Shown here: piece by piece, positions 1 to 5,928 of the stretch | Layout of the letters: each line of letters opens with the position of its first letter | Numbering within the stretch: position 1 is the stretch's first letter | Origin: an uncultured Planctomycetaceae bacterium | GTDB lineage: Bacteria > Planctomycetota > Planctomycetia > Pirellulales > UBA1268 | Assembly: GCA_903885855.1 (NCBI GenBank) | Contig: CAISKG010000388.1 | Location: forward strand, 1 to 15,913 | Reading direction: 5' to 3' | DNA: 15,913 bases | Notes under the pieces: model-generated | Database searches by the model: none | The model's input: the letters and a program-made list of their open reading frames with translations, nothing else | What the model was told of the DNA's origin: nothing | Program-made: the position numbers and the translations under genes

Positions 1-870
1 CTCTACGATCCGCGGATCCTCGTCCTCGACGAGGCCACGAGCAACATCGACGCCGAGGCGGAGAAGTCGATCCAGGAGGCGCTGGCGGTGCTGGTGCGCG
101 GGCGGACCACGATCGCCATCGCCCACCGCCTCTCCACGCTGCGGAACGCCGACCGGATCCTGGCCTTCGACCGCGGCCGCCTGGCGGAGCAGGGGACCCA
201 CGCCGAGCTCCTCGCCGCCGACGGGATCTACGCCCGTCTGGTGCGGATCCAGACGCAGGTCACCAAGCAGCCCACCGTCGACACCCTGCTGGCCGAGGAG
301 CGCCCGGCGGCGGGGACGGCCGCCGACGACGCGGCGGCGGCGGCGCCCGCGCTCCCTGCCAGCGGCGCGATCCGCTGGCTGGATCCGGCCCGCCACCGCT
401 TCTCGATCGGGCCGCACGACCGGATCGAGCTGGCCGAGGATGGCCAGCGCATCGCCGCCGGGCTGTTCATCGTGCGCACCTTCCCCGCCTCCCATCCGGA
501 AGCCTGGCTGTCGGTCCGCGGCTGGAACGAGACCGGCGACGAGATCGAGCTGGGCATGATCCGCACCCTCGACGACTGGCCCGACGACGACGCCGGCGTG
601 CTGCGTCGCGGCCTGAAGCGGAGGTCGCTGGTGCGGCCGATCCTGCGAATCCACGACGTGCGGCTGGCCCACGGCTACCTCGACTTCGACGTCGAGACCG
701 ACGTCGGGCGGCGACGGTTCACGACCCGTTGGACGCAGAGCCAGGCGATCGACTTCGGCGCCGAGGGCAAGCTGCTGGTCGACGTGGAGGACAACCGCTA
801 CGTCGTGCCGCGCGTCGACGACCTGCCCCCGGCCGATCGGGAGCGCTTCCTGCACTACATCTACTGGTGA
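1..870 (+). CDS. ABC transporter ATP-binding subunit fused to DUF1854 (3' part only)
   Basis: The reading frame is open from the first base, so the 5' part of the gene lies outside the window; 289 residues are visible. Residues 6-13 (ILVLDEAT) are the Walker B motif, residues 14-17 (SNID) the D-loop, and H42 in IAIAHRLS the switch histidine. RGRLAEQGTHAELL is typical of the end of an exporter-type (ABCB/MsbA-like) nucleotide-binding domain. A linker rich in Ala and Asp (about residues 90-120) leads to a second domain, about residues 123-285, that matches DUF1854 in its IRWLDP start, the GMIRTLDDW segment and the FLHYIYW end. DUF1854 proteins are known beside ABC transporters, some linked to cyanophycin metabolism in proteobacteria; here the domain is fused. 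The substrate is unknown. The missing upstream part probably holds the membrane domain and Walker A. Confidence 0.85.
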   Translation, partial: LYDPRILVLDEATSNIDAEAEKSIQEALAVLVRGRTTIAIAHRLSTLRNADRILAFDRGRLAEQGTHAELLAADGIYARLVRIQTQVTKQPTVDTLLAEERPAAGTAADDAAAAAPALPASGAIRWLDPARHRFSIGPHDRIELAEDGQRIAAGLFIVRTFPASHPEAWLSVRGWNETGDEIELGMIRTLDDWPDDDAGVLRRGLKRRSLVRPILRIHDVRLAHGYLDFDVETDVGRRRFTTRWTQSQAIDFGAEGKLLVDVEDNRYVVPRVDDLPPADRERFLHYIYW

Positions 871-881
871 GGTGCGGCGGG

Positions 882-901
882 CGCGGGCGCGACGGCCCGC
901 G
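882..901 (+). terminator. weak terminator-like hairpin after the ABC gene
   Basis: CGCGGGC (882-888) and GCCCGCG (895-901) form a perfect 7-bp stem with a 6-base loop, beginning 12 bases after the ABC stop codon. Only three T residues follow, at 910-912, so this is at best a weak intrinsic terminator. In DNA this rich in GC, a stem of this size can also arise by chance. Confidence 0.3.
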
Positions 902-981
902 GAGGCACGTTTCCGTCGCGGCGTGGCACGCTTCGGGGCTGTCCCCCGGCCGCGGCGGCAGGTCCGGCATCCACCGTCGAA

Positions 982-1010
982 TTGACACTCGCGCCAAAGC
1001 GTCTAAAGAT
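982..1010 (+). promoter_or_regulatory. sigma-70-like promoter candidate for the DUF1559 gene
   Basis: A perfect -35 hexamer TTGACA (982-987) is followed after 17 bases by AAAGAT (1005-1010), which matches TATAAT at three of six positions. The region is locally AT-richer than its surroundings. It ends 32 bases before the start codon at 1043, leaving room for a short leader that carries the GGAG ribosome site at 1033-1036. Confidence 0.5.
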
Positions 1011-1042
1011 TGAGGACGTTCTTTCCCGCCCCGGAGACAGCC

Positions 1043-2038
1043 ATGAACGGCACCCTGATCCGCACCGCGCCGGCCCCCCGTCGCGCCTTCACGCTCGTCG
1101 AGCTCCTGGTGGTGATCTCGATCATCGGCACGCTCGTCGGCCTGCTGCTTCCCGCCGTCCAGGCGGCCCGCGAGGCGGCCCGGCGGTCGCAGAGCATGAA
1201 CAACCTCAAGCAGATCGGGCTCGCCGTCCACAACGGCCACGACACGCTCGGCTGCCTCCCCCCGGCGGTCGCCTTCTGGTGGAGCAGCCCCGCCTACACC
1301 GGCGGCTACACCAACAGCGACGGCACCTTCTTCTTCTGCCTCCTCCCCTTCTTCGAGCAGGGCGCGCTGCCGCGCAGCATCAGCAACTGGAAGGGGAGCG
1401 GCCTGGGGCAGATCAACGCCACCCAGGCGGCGATGAGCGTGCCGATCCCGACCCTCATCGCCCCCAATGACTCCAGCGCCAACGGCCCGGTGTTCCGCGA
1501 CGGCTTCACCGCCGACTGGATGTGGAAGAACCCGGTCGACGTGGCGCTGTGCAGCTACGGCTGCAATTTCCAGGTCTTCGGCCGACCCGACAACTTCCCC
1601 TCCGACATCTGGACCTGGCACAACACCCACGGCCAGAAGACCTTCGGCGACATCTCCGACGGAACCTCCAAGACGATCTTCCTCGCCGAGCGACGCATGG
1701 CCTGCGGCCCGGCCGGCCAGCCCAACAACGGCGACACCTGCGGCAACGCCTGGGGCCACCCGGCCGACGACCGCTACTGGCCCGTGTTCGCCCGCACCAA
1801 CACCGCCTTCACCAACGACCGCAACGCCCCGGAATACAAGACCTTCTTCCCGCCCCTCACGGCCATCAAGGCGCCGCAGTGCATGTGGTGGGAATACCGG
1901 GCGATCGGGCACTCCCCGAGCGTCATCCTCTGCGGCATGGGTGACGGCAGCGTCCGTGCGGTGAACGCCTCGGTGGAGACGATCCCGTGGAGCCAGTCGA
2001 TCCTTCCCAAGGACGGCTCCAACGTCGATCTGGAGTGA
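1043..2038 (+). CDS. DUF1559 prepilin-like secreted protein
   Basis: The gene encodes a 331-residue protein with a type IV pilin-like N-terminus. After a short basic leader comes RRA, then FTLVELLVVISIIG (residues 16-29) and a hydrophobic helix ending in LLLPAVQAAREAARR. The prepilin peptidase would cut between A15 and F16, leaving Glu at mature position 5. The NLKQIGLAVHN block after the helix and the C-terminal DGSVRA block are typical of DUF1559 (SBP_bac_10), a family strongly expanded in Planctomycetota. Its molecular role is not established; it is presumed to be exported and anchored or assembled by a pseudopilin-type system. The ATG at 1043 is chosen over an in-frame TTG at 1010 because GGAG lies 6 bases upstream and the leader then has the usual length. 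Two oddities: Ala instead of Gly before the cleavage site, and ten rather than nine residues between H290 and D301-G302 of the H-X9-DG motif. Confidence 0.92.
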   Translation: MNGTLIRTAPAPRRAFTLVELLVVISIIGTLVGLLLPAVQAAREAARRSQSMNNLKQIGLAVHNGHDTLGCLPPAVAFWWSSPAYTGGYTNSDGTFFFCLLPFFEQGALPRSISNWKGSGLGQINATQAAMSVPIPTLIAPNDSSANGPVFRDGFTADWMWKNPVDVALCSYGCNFQVFGRPDNFPSDIWTWHNTHGQKTFGDISDGTSKTIFLAERRMACGPAGQPNNGDTCGNAWGHPADDRYWPVFARTNTAFTNDRNAPEYKTFFPPLTAIKAPQCMWWEYRAIGHSPSVILCGMGDGSVRAVNASVETIPWSQSILPKDGSNVDLE

Positions 2039-2090
2039 GTCCGCGGACGTCCTCCCCGCCCGCGCCCGCCCACCCACGAGACGACGCACC

Positions 2091-2552
2091 ATGACGCGCC
2101 CCACGCCCCTGATCGGCCTGTCCCTCCTTCTCGCCGGCCTGACGGCAGCGGTGGCCGGCTGTGCGCCGGCGGCCAAGCCGACCGGCGGCATCCAGGCCTC
2201 GGGAAAGGCCACGCTCGACGGCACCCCGCTCGAGATGGGGCTCGTGGTCCTCGAACCCGAGGCGGGGGGCGAGACGGCCAGCGGGCAGATCGACCGGACC
2301 GGCTCGTTCACCGTCTACGACGTGAAGCCGGGCCGCTACCGTGTGGCGGTGCAGACGGCGATGTTCGCCGGCATGCAGGCGCAGGCCAAGAAGGCCGCTG
2401 CCACCGCGGGTGAAGGGAGGCCGGTCGCCGTCCGCGGACTCGACGGCACCTTCCGGGCGGTGCCGGCGAAGTTCGAGAAGCCGGCCACGTCGGGGATCGT
2501 CGTCGACGTCCAGGCCGATCGGCCCATCGAGGTCACGCTCCAGGGCAAGTGA
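2091..2552 (+). CDS. small lipoprotein with carboxypeptidase-regulatory-like fold
   Basis: The gene encodes 153 residues. A lipoprotein signal peptide is clear: a basic start (MTR), a hydrophobic stretch at residues 7-22, and a lipobox ending in VAGC with the acceptor cysteine at C24. The mature part begins with a short Ala/Pro linker and continues as a small beta-rich domain. It shows the pattern ASGKATLDGTPLEMGLVVL, then SFTVYDVKPGRYRVAV, then a C-terminal VTLQGK. This is the transthyretin/carboxypeptidase-regulatory-like pattern of many small planctomycete lipoproteins. The gene lies 52 bases after the DUF1559 gene on the same strand, the commonest arrangement of such lipoproteins, so the two are probably co-transcribed. 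The ribosome site is weak (GAG about 10 bases upstream). No enzymatic residues are recognisable. A structural or binding role at the cell envelope is inference. Confidence 0.8.
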   Translation: MTRPTPLIGLSLLLAGLTAAVAGCAPAAKPTGGIQASGKATLDGTPLEMGLVVLEPEAGGETASGQIDRTGSFTVYDVKPGRYRVAVQTAMFAGMQAQAKKAAATAGEGRPVAVRGLDGTFRAVPAKFEKPATSGIVVDVQADRPIEVTLQGK

Positions 2553-2595
2553 CCCCGCGGCGGCCGCGCCCCCGGTCGGTCGCGCCCCCGAAAGG

Positions 2596-3045
2596 TCAGC
2601 CGCCCAGCAGATCCTCGATGTGGTCGCCGCGGATGCGGACGTGCGACTCGAGCGCCACCTCCCCGCTCTCGACCTCGAGCCGCGCCACCTGCGCCGCCCC
2701 TCCGGGCTCGCCGAGGTCGAGGATCACCTCGAACGATCCCGGCGCGCCGGTGACGTCGTCCCAGGAGAAGGTCGCGCGGCTGGCCCCCAGGGAGCGCGTC
2801 ACCACGCGCCGGCGGCGACGGCTGGCGCGTTCCTCCACGTCGAGGCAGATCTGCACCGCGGTGCCGGTCCCCGGAGGCAGCGCGTCGGCGAGGTCCAGGA
2901 AGCGCCACGGCAGGTGCCGGTTCCATTCCGACTCGGGGAAGTCCTCCCAGGCCAGGAGCCCCGAGGCGATCACCGGCCACTCGCGCTCGACGCCGGCGTC
3001 GTCGACGGAGGTGAGCCGCACCGCCAGGCAGTCGTTGATGTCCAT
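2596..3045 (-). CDS. conserved-looking hypothetical protein, 149 aa
   Basis: I do not recognise the family. The start at 3045 is well supported: AAGGAGC precedes the ATG by about 6 bases on the minus strand, and the protein begins MDINDCLAVRL. It is acidic overall with an internal basic run (RRRRR, residues 76-80). It has no signal peptide, membrane segment or cysteine cluster. Strand-like alternation (VQICLDVEE, ATFSWDDV, SFEVILDLG, VARLEVESGEVALESHVRI) suggests a compact beta-rich cytoplasmic protein. It lies 47 bases downstream of the U32 gene on the same strand with no terminator between them, so it is probably the second gene of that operon. It converges with the lipoprotein gene, 43 bases away. 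A function linked to the U32 enzyme is only suggested by position. Confidence 0.7.
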   Translation of the reverse strand: MDINDCLAVRLTSVDDAGVEREWPVIASGLLAWEDFPESEWNRHLPWRFLDLADALPPGTGTAVQICLDVEERASRRRRRVVTRSLGASRATFSWDDVTGAPGSFEVILDLGEPGGAAQVARLEVESGEVALESHVRIRGDHIEDLLGG

Positions 3046-3092
3046 CGTCGCTCCTTCGTGGGCCCCGGGCGACCGCGCCCCGGGCCGGGCCG

Positions 3093-5657
3093 TCAGATGA
3101 TCGCCAGCGGATCGCGCCTGGCCTCGAGCGTGCCGCGGGTCACGCCCACCCGGTTCGACGCCCGGAGGCGCGTCCACACCTCGCGGCCCGAGCAGCGCCC
3201 GGCGAGGAGATCCCGGTAGGCGGCGACGATCTCCGGCACCGCGGACGCGGGCTCGTCGAGCAACTCCACGCGCAGGTGCCGCACGCCGCGGTCGAGCAGC
3301 ATCGGCACCACCTCCGCTCCGCTCTGGGCCGTGGCGTTGTAGAGGGTGTTGCGGCAGCCCACGTCGGCCGTCAGCGGATGCTCCACGCCGACCCGGTCGC
3401 GCAGGGCGACGACCCGATCGTCGCAGGGGCGGCCGCAATTGGTCTTGTCGGTGCCGGGGGAGAGGACCGCGCAGAACACGCAGTGCTCCATGTGAAACAG
3501 CGGCATGCGCTGGTGGACGACCACCTCCAGCCCCGCTCCGCCCGCCGCCGCGACGAGATCGGCGAGCTGGTCGCGGTTGAGGTCGTGGGCCGGCACGATC
3601 CGCCGCACACCGCGGTCGCGGAGGAAGGCGGCGGAGAGCCGGTTGGCGACGTTGAGGGAGAAGTCGGCGTCGACGGGCAGGCCGTGCCCGTGGAAGAAGT
3701 CGAGCCCCGCGACGTTGCGCACGAGCACGGCGTCGGGCTCCTGGCGGAGGAGGAGGCGGAAGATCCCCTCCTCCCCGGGCTTGTGGATCCGCGGCGTGGC
3801 GACGCGCAGCGTGGCCCCGGCGGCGCGGGCCGCCACGATCGCCTCGCGGTGCCGGCGGATGTCGGCGAACTCCACGTCGAGGGACCGCTCCCCGGCGGCG
3901 AGGCAGGCCTCGAGCTGCGCCATCGTGCGGCACAGCAGGTGGAGCACCGGCAGGGGCGCGGCCGCGGGCCCGGCCACCGCGCCGCGCGCGGCGTCGTCGC
4001 GCGCGAGCTTCTCGAGGGCGCCCTCGTGGATCGTGCGCGGCGGCGGGCCCTCCACCGCCTCGGCCAGCCGCGCCGCCAGGGCGTGCCGCAGCCGCCCCAG
4101 CGCGCTCAAGGGGAGCATGGGCGCCCCCTCGATCCGGGCCTCCAGACGGCGCAGGGCGAAGGGGGTGCCTCCGAGCCGGCCGAGCTGGCGGGCGAGGACG
4201 TCGGCCGTGAGCGGATGGCGCGTCGCCACCACCGCCGCCTCGTCGCCACGGACGGCGACGGTGAGCGCGTCGTCGGCGCCGGGCCGCAGCGTCGCCACCA
4301 CCTCCAGCGGCGCTCCCGCCACCGCCGTGACGACGAGGTCCACCGGCTGGCGCCGCCCGAGGCGCTCGCCGGCGAACGAATCGCGCAGCGCCTGCGTCAG
4401 GACCGGGTCGTCGGTCTTCCACACCGTCTGCCCCGGGGCGATCCGGCCACAGTCGATCGCCCCGCGGGCGAAGGAAAGCTCGACCAGCCCCTCGGAGACG
4501 CTCCCCTCGATCCCGGGCCCCGGGCCGCCGCCGGGCCGCGCGATCCCGTACACGCGCCCCCCCTGGGCGGCGTCGTCGCCGCCGCCGGCCGGATCGAAGG
4601 CCACGCCGTCGCCCCGCTTCACCGCGGCCACCAGCTCGACCGTCACCCGCCCCCGCGCCGTCGACACCACCGTCCCCAGCCGCACCCCGCGTTTGGCGCT
4701 CGAGGTGGCGGGCACGAGCCGCTTGTGCTCGCACCCCAGCAGCCAGCCGGGGGAGAACCCGCGCGAGAACGACAGCTCCATCGCCTCGACGTCGGCGGGC
4801 AGGAACGCCGCCCGCGAGCCGGCCACGGCCGCGTCGAGCGCGCGGCGGTAGTGCCGGACGATGTTGGCGACGTATTCAGGGGTCTTGAGCCGCCCCTCGA
4901 TCTTGAGGCTCGAGACCCCGGCGGCGAGCAGGTCCGGGACGAGATCGTGGGCCGCCAGATCCTGCGGCGAGAGGAGATAGCGGCGGTCGCCGAGATCGAC
5001 GTCGCGGCCGTCGCACACCAGTTCGTAGGGGAGCCGGCAGGCCTGCGCGCACTGCCCGCGGTTGGCGCTGCGGCCGCCGAGGGCCTCGCTCGTGAGGCAC
5101 TGCCCCGAGTAGGCCACGCACAGCGCCCCGTGGACGAAGACCTCGAGCTCGAGGGGCGTCGCCGTGGCGACGGCGGCGATCTCCGCGATCGACAGCTCGC
5201 GTGCCAGCACCACGCGGCGCATCCCCAGGCTCTCGGCCAGGCGCACGGTCTCGGCGCTGGTGAGCGTCATCTGGGTGGAGGCATGCAGCGCGAGCCCGGG
5301 GCAGACGGCGCGCAGCAGCCGGGCCACGCCGATGTCCTGGACGATGACCGCGTCGACCCCCGCGGCGGCGATGGCGCGGGCGAGGCCCTCGATCTCCGGC
5401 AATTCGGCGTCGAAGGCCAGCGTGTTGAGGGTCACGTAGCCGCGCACGCCGTGGCGGCGGAGGGTGGCGCACAGCCCCGGCAGGTCGTCGACCGGGAAGT
5501 TCGCCGCCCGGGCCCGGGCGTTGTGGCCGCAGTCGAGGCCGAAGTAGACGGCGTCGGCGCCGTTCTCGATCGCCGCGCGGACGCACTCCCAGTCGCCCGC
5601 CGGGGCGAGCAGTTCGGGGAGCGGGCGGCGGGGTCCGGAGGCGACCGGGGGGGTCAT
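3093..5657 (-). CDS. double-domain U32 family protein (peptidase U32 / RlhA-TrhP-like)
   Basis: The protein has 854 residues, longer than the roughly 300-650 usual for U32 proteins. It begins LPELLAPAGDWECVRAAI and ENGADAVYFG, the standard U32 barrel start. The U32 signature is at residues 172-187 (E-V-F-V-H-G-A-L-C-V-A-Y-S-G-Q-C). Cysteines 180, 187, 203 and 207 are the likely [4Fe-4S] ligands known from family members. SLKIEGRLKTPEYV (residues 250-263) follows. The middle region resembles the DUF3656-type insert. A second U32-like half starts near residue 570 and carries another cysteine set: HCVFC (726, 729), CGRPC (741, 745) and GCRN (768). Characterised relatives hydroxylate tRNA or 23S rRNA or act in oxygen-independent ubiquinone synthesis; 'peptidase' is a historical label. 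The start at 5657 is chosen because homology begins there. Upstream in-frame codons run through non-coding DNA towards the divergent gene. No Shine-Dalgarno motif is visible. Confidence 0.88.
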   Translation of the reverse strand: MTPPVASGPRRPLPELLAPAGDWECVRAAIENGADAVYFGLDCGHNARARAANFPVDDLPGLCATLRRHGVRGYVTLNTLAFDAELPEIEGLARAIAAAGVDAVIVQDIGVARLLRAVCPGLALHASTQMTLTSAETVRLAESLGMRRVVLARELSIAEIAAVATATPLELEVFVHGALCVAYSGQCLTSEALGGRSANRGQCAQACRLPYELVCDGRDVDLGDRRYLLSPQDLAAHDLVPDLLAAGVSSLKIEGRLKTPEYVANIVRHYRRALDAAVAGSRAAFLPADVEAMELSFSRGFSPGWLLGCEHKRLVPATSSAKRGVRLGTVVSTARGRVTVELVAAVKRGDGVAFDPAGGGDDAAQGGRVYGIARPGGGPGPGIEGSVSEGLVELSFARGAIDCGRIAPGQTVWKTDDPVLTQALRDSFAGERLGRRQPVDLVVTAVAGAPLEVVATLRPGADDALTVAVRGDEAAVVATRHPLTADVLARQLGRLGGTPFALRRLEARIEGAPMLPLSALGRLRHALAARLAEAVEGPPPRTIHEGALEKLARDDAARGAVAGPAAAPLPVLHLLCRTMAQLEACLAAGERSLDVEFADIRRHREAIVAARAAGATLRVATPRIHKPGEEGIFRLLLRQEPDAVLVRNVAGLDFFHGHGLPVDADFSLNVANRLSAAFLRDRGVRRIVPAHDLNRDQLADLVAAAGGAGLEVVVHQRMPLFHMEHCVFCAVLSPGTDKTNCGRPCDDRVVALRDRVGVEHPLTADVGCRNTLYNATAQSGAEVVPMLLDRGVRHLRVELLDEPASAVPEIVAAYRDLLAGRCSGREVWTRLRASNRVGVTRGTLEARRDPLAII

Positions 5658-5665
5658 GTCGGCCG

Positions 5666-5671
5666 AGTATA
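5666..5671 (-). promoter_or_regulatory. TATACT -10 candidate for the U32 gene, near-leaderless
   Basis: On the minus strand TATACT (5671 down to 5666) matches the -10 consensus at five of six positions. It ends only 8 bases before the ATG at 5657. Transcription would then begin at or within a couple of bases of the start codon, which agrees with the absence of a ribosome binding site. No -35 is recognisable at the expected distance. Confidence 0.35.
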
Positions 5672-5758
5672 GGAGGGGCGGCGGCGCGGCTGGAAAGATC
5701 GGCGGGTCGGACCGATCGCACCGTCGAAAGCGGCCTTTTTCCGCCGCCGGAGGGCTGC

Positions 5759-5787
5759 TTGTGGGCGCCCCGACGGGCGTGTATGAC
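5759..5787 (+). promoter_or_regulatory. promoter candidate for the DUF937 gene
   Basis: TTGTGG (5759-5764) and TATGAC (5782-5787) are separated by exactly 17 bases. They match the -35 and -10 consensus at three and four of six positions. Initiation near 5794 would give a leader of about 135 bases that contains the hairpin at 5894-5912. The -10 is overlapped by the palindrome at 5783-5797. Confidence 0.4.
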
Positions 5788-5797
5788 AAACTGTCAT
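5783..5797. promoter_or_regulatory. perfect palindrome, operator candidate
   Basis: ATGACA-AAC-TGTCAT is a perfect 6-bp inverted repeat with a 3-base centre. It lies in the 271-bp gap between the divergent U32 and DUF937 genes. It covers most of the proposed -10 of the DUF937 gene and its likely transcription start, the usual place for a dimeric repressor. It is AT-richer than the surrounding DNA. The cognate regulator is not in the window. Confidence 0.45.
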
Positions 5798-5893
5798 CGA
5801 GCGAGGGCGTTTCCGCCTCGGGGTCAACCCCCAAGCCCGGCGGGTGCCCGGCGCCGTGCCGTTCACCGGTTTGAATCGTCCGTCCTTCTTTCC

Positions 5894-5912
5894 GGACCCG
5901 ATGTGCGGGTCC
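5894..5912 (+). promoter_or_regulatory. 5' leader hairpin ahead of the DUF937 gene
   Basis: GGACCCG (5894-5900) and CGGGTCC (5906-5912) form a perfect 7-bp stem with a 5-base loop (ATGTG). The stem ends 5 bases before the TGGAG ribosome site (5918-5922) of the gene starting at 5929. A role in translation control, RNA stability or protein binding is possible; the element matches no riboswitch class I know. Confidence 0.4.
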
Positions 5913-5928
5913 CTTTCTGGAGTCTTGC

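Noticed and set aside
924..930. TGGCACG, resembling the -24 element of a sigma-54 promoter
   Set aside because: The required TTGC-type -12 element is absent at the correct spacing (GGGG instead), and a better sigma-70-like candidate lies at 982-1010.
719..2311. A 530-codon open frame on the minus strand across the DUF1559 and lipoprotein genes
   Set aside because: It crosses two well-supported genes and an intergenic region, is Arg/Gly/Val-rich and shows no family pattern; a GC artefact.
2556..2568. CGCGGC-G-GCCGCG palindrome between the convergent lipoprotein and 149-aa genes, considered as a terminator
   Set aside because: The loop would be one base as written and there is no T tract on either strand; expected by chance at this GC content.
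3276..5672. A 798-codon open frame on the + strand, antisense to the U32 gene
   Set aside because: The U32 protein on the other strand has clear family motifs along its whole length. Very high GC with third-position bias routinely opens long antisense frames, and this one is low-complexity and lacks recognisable motifs.
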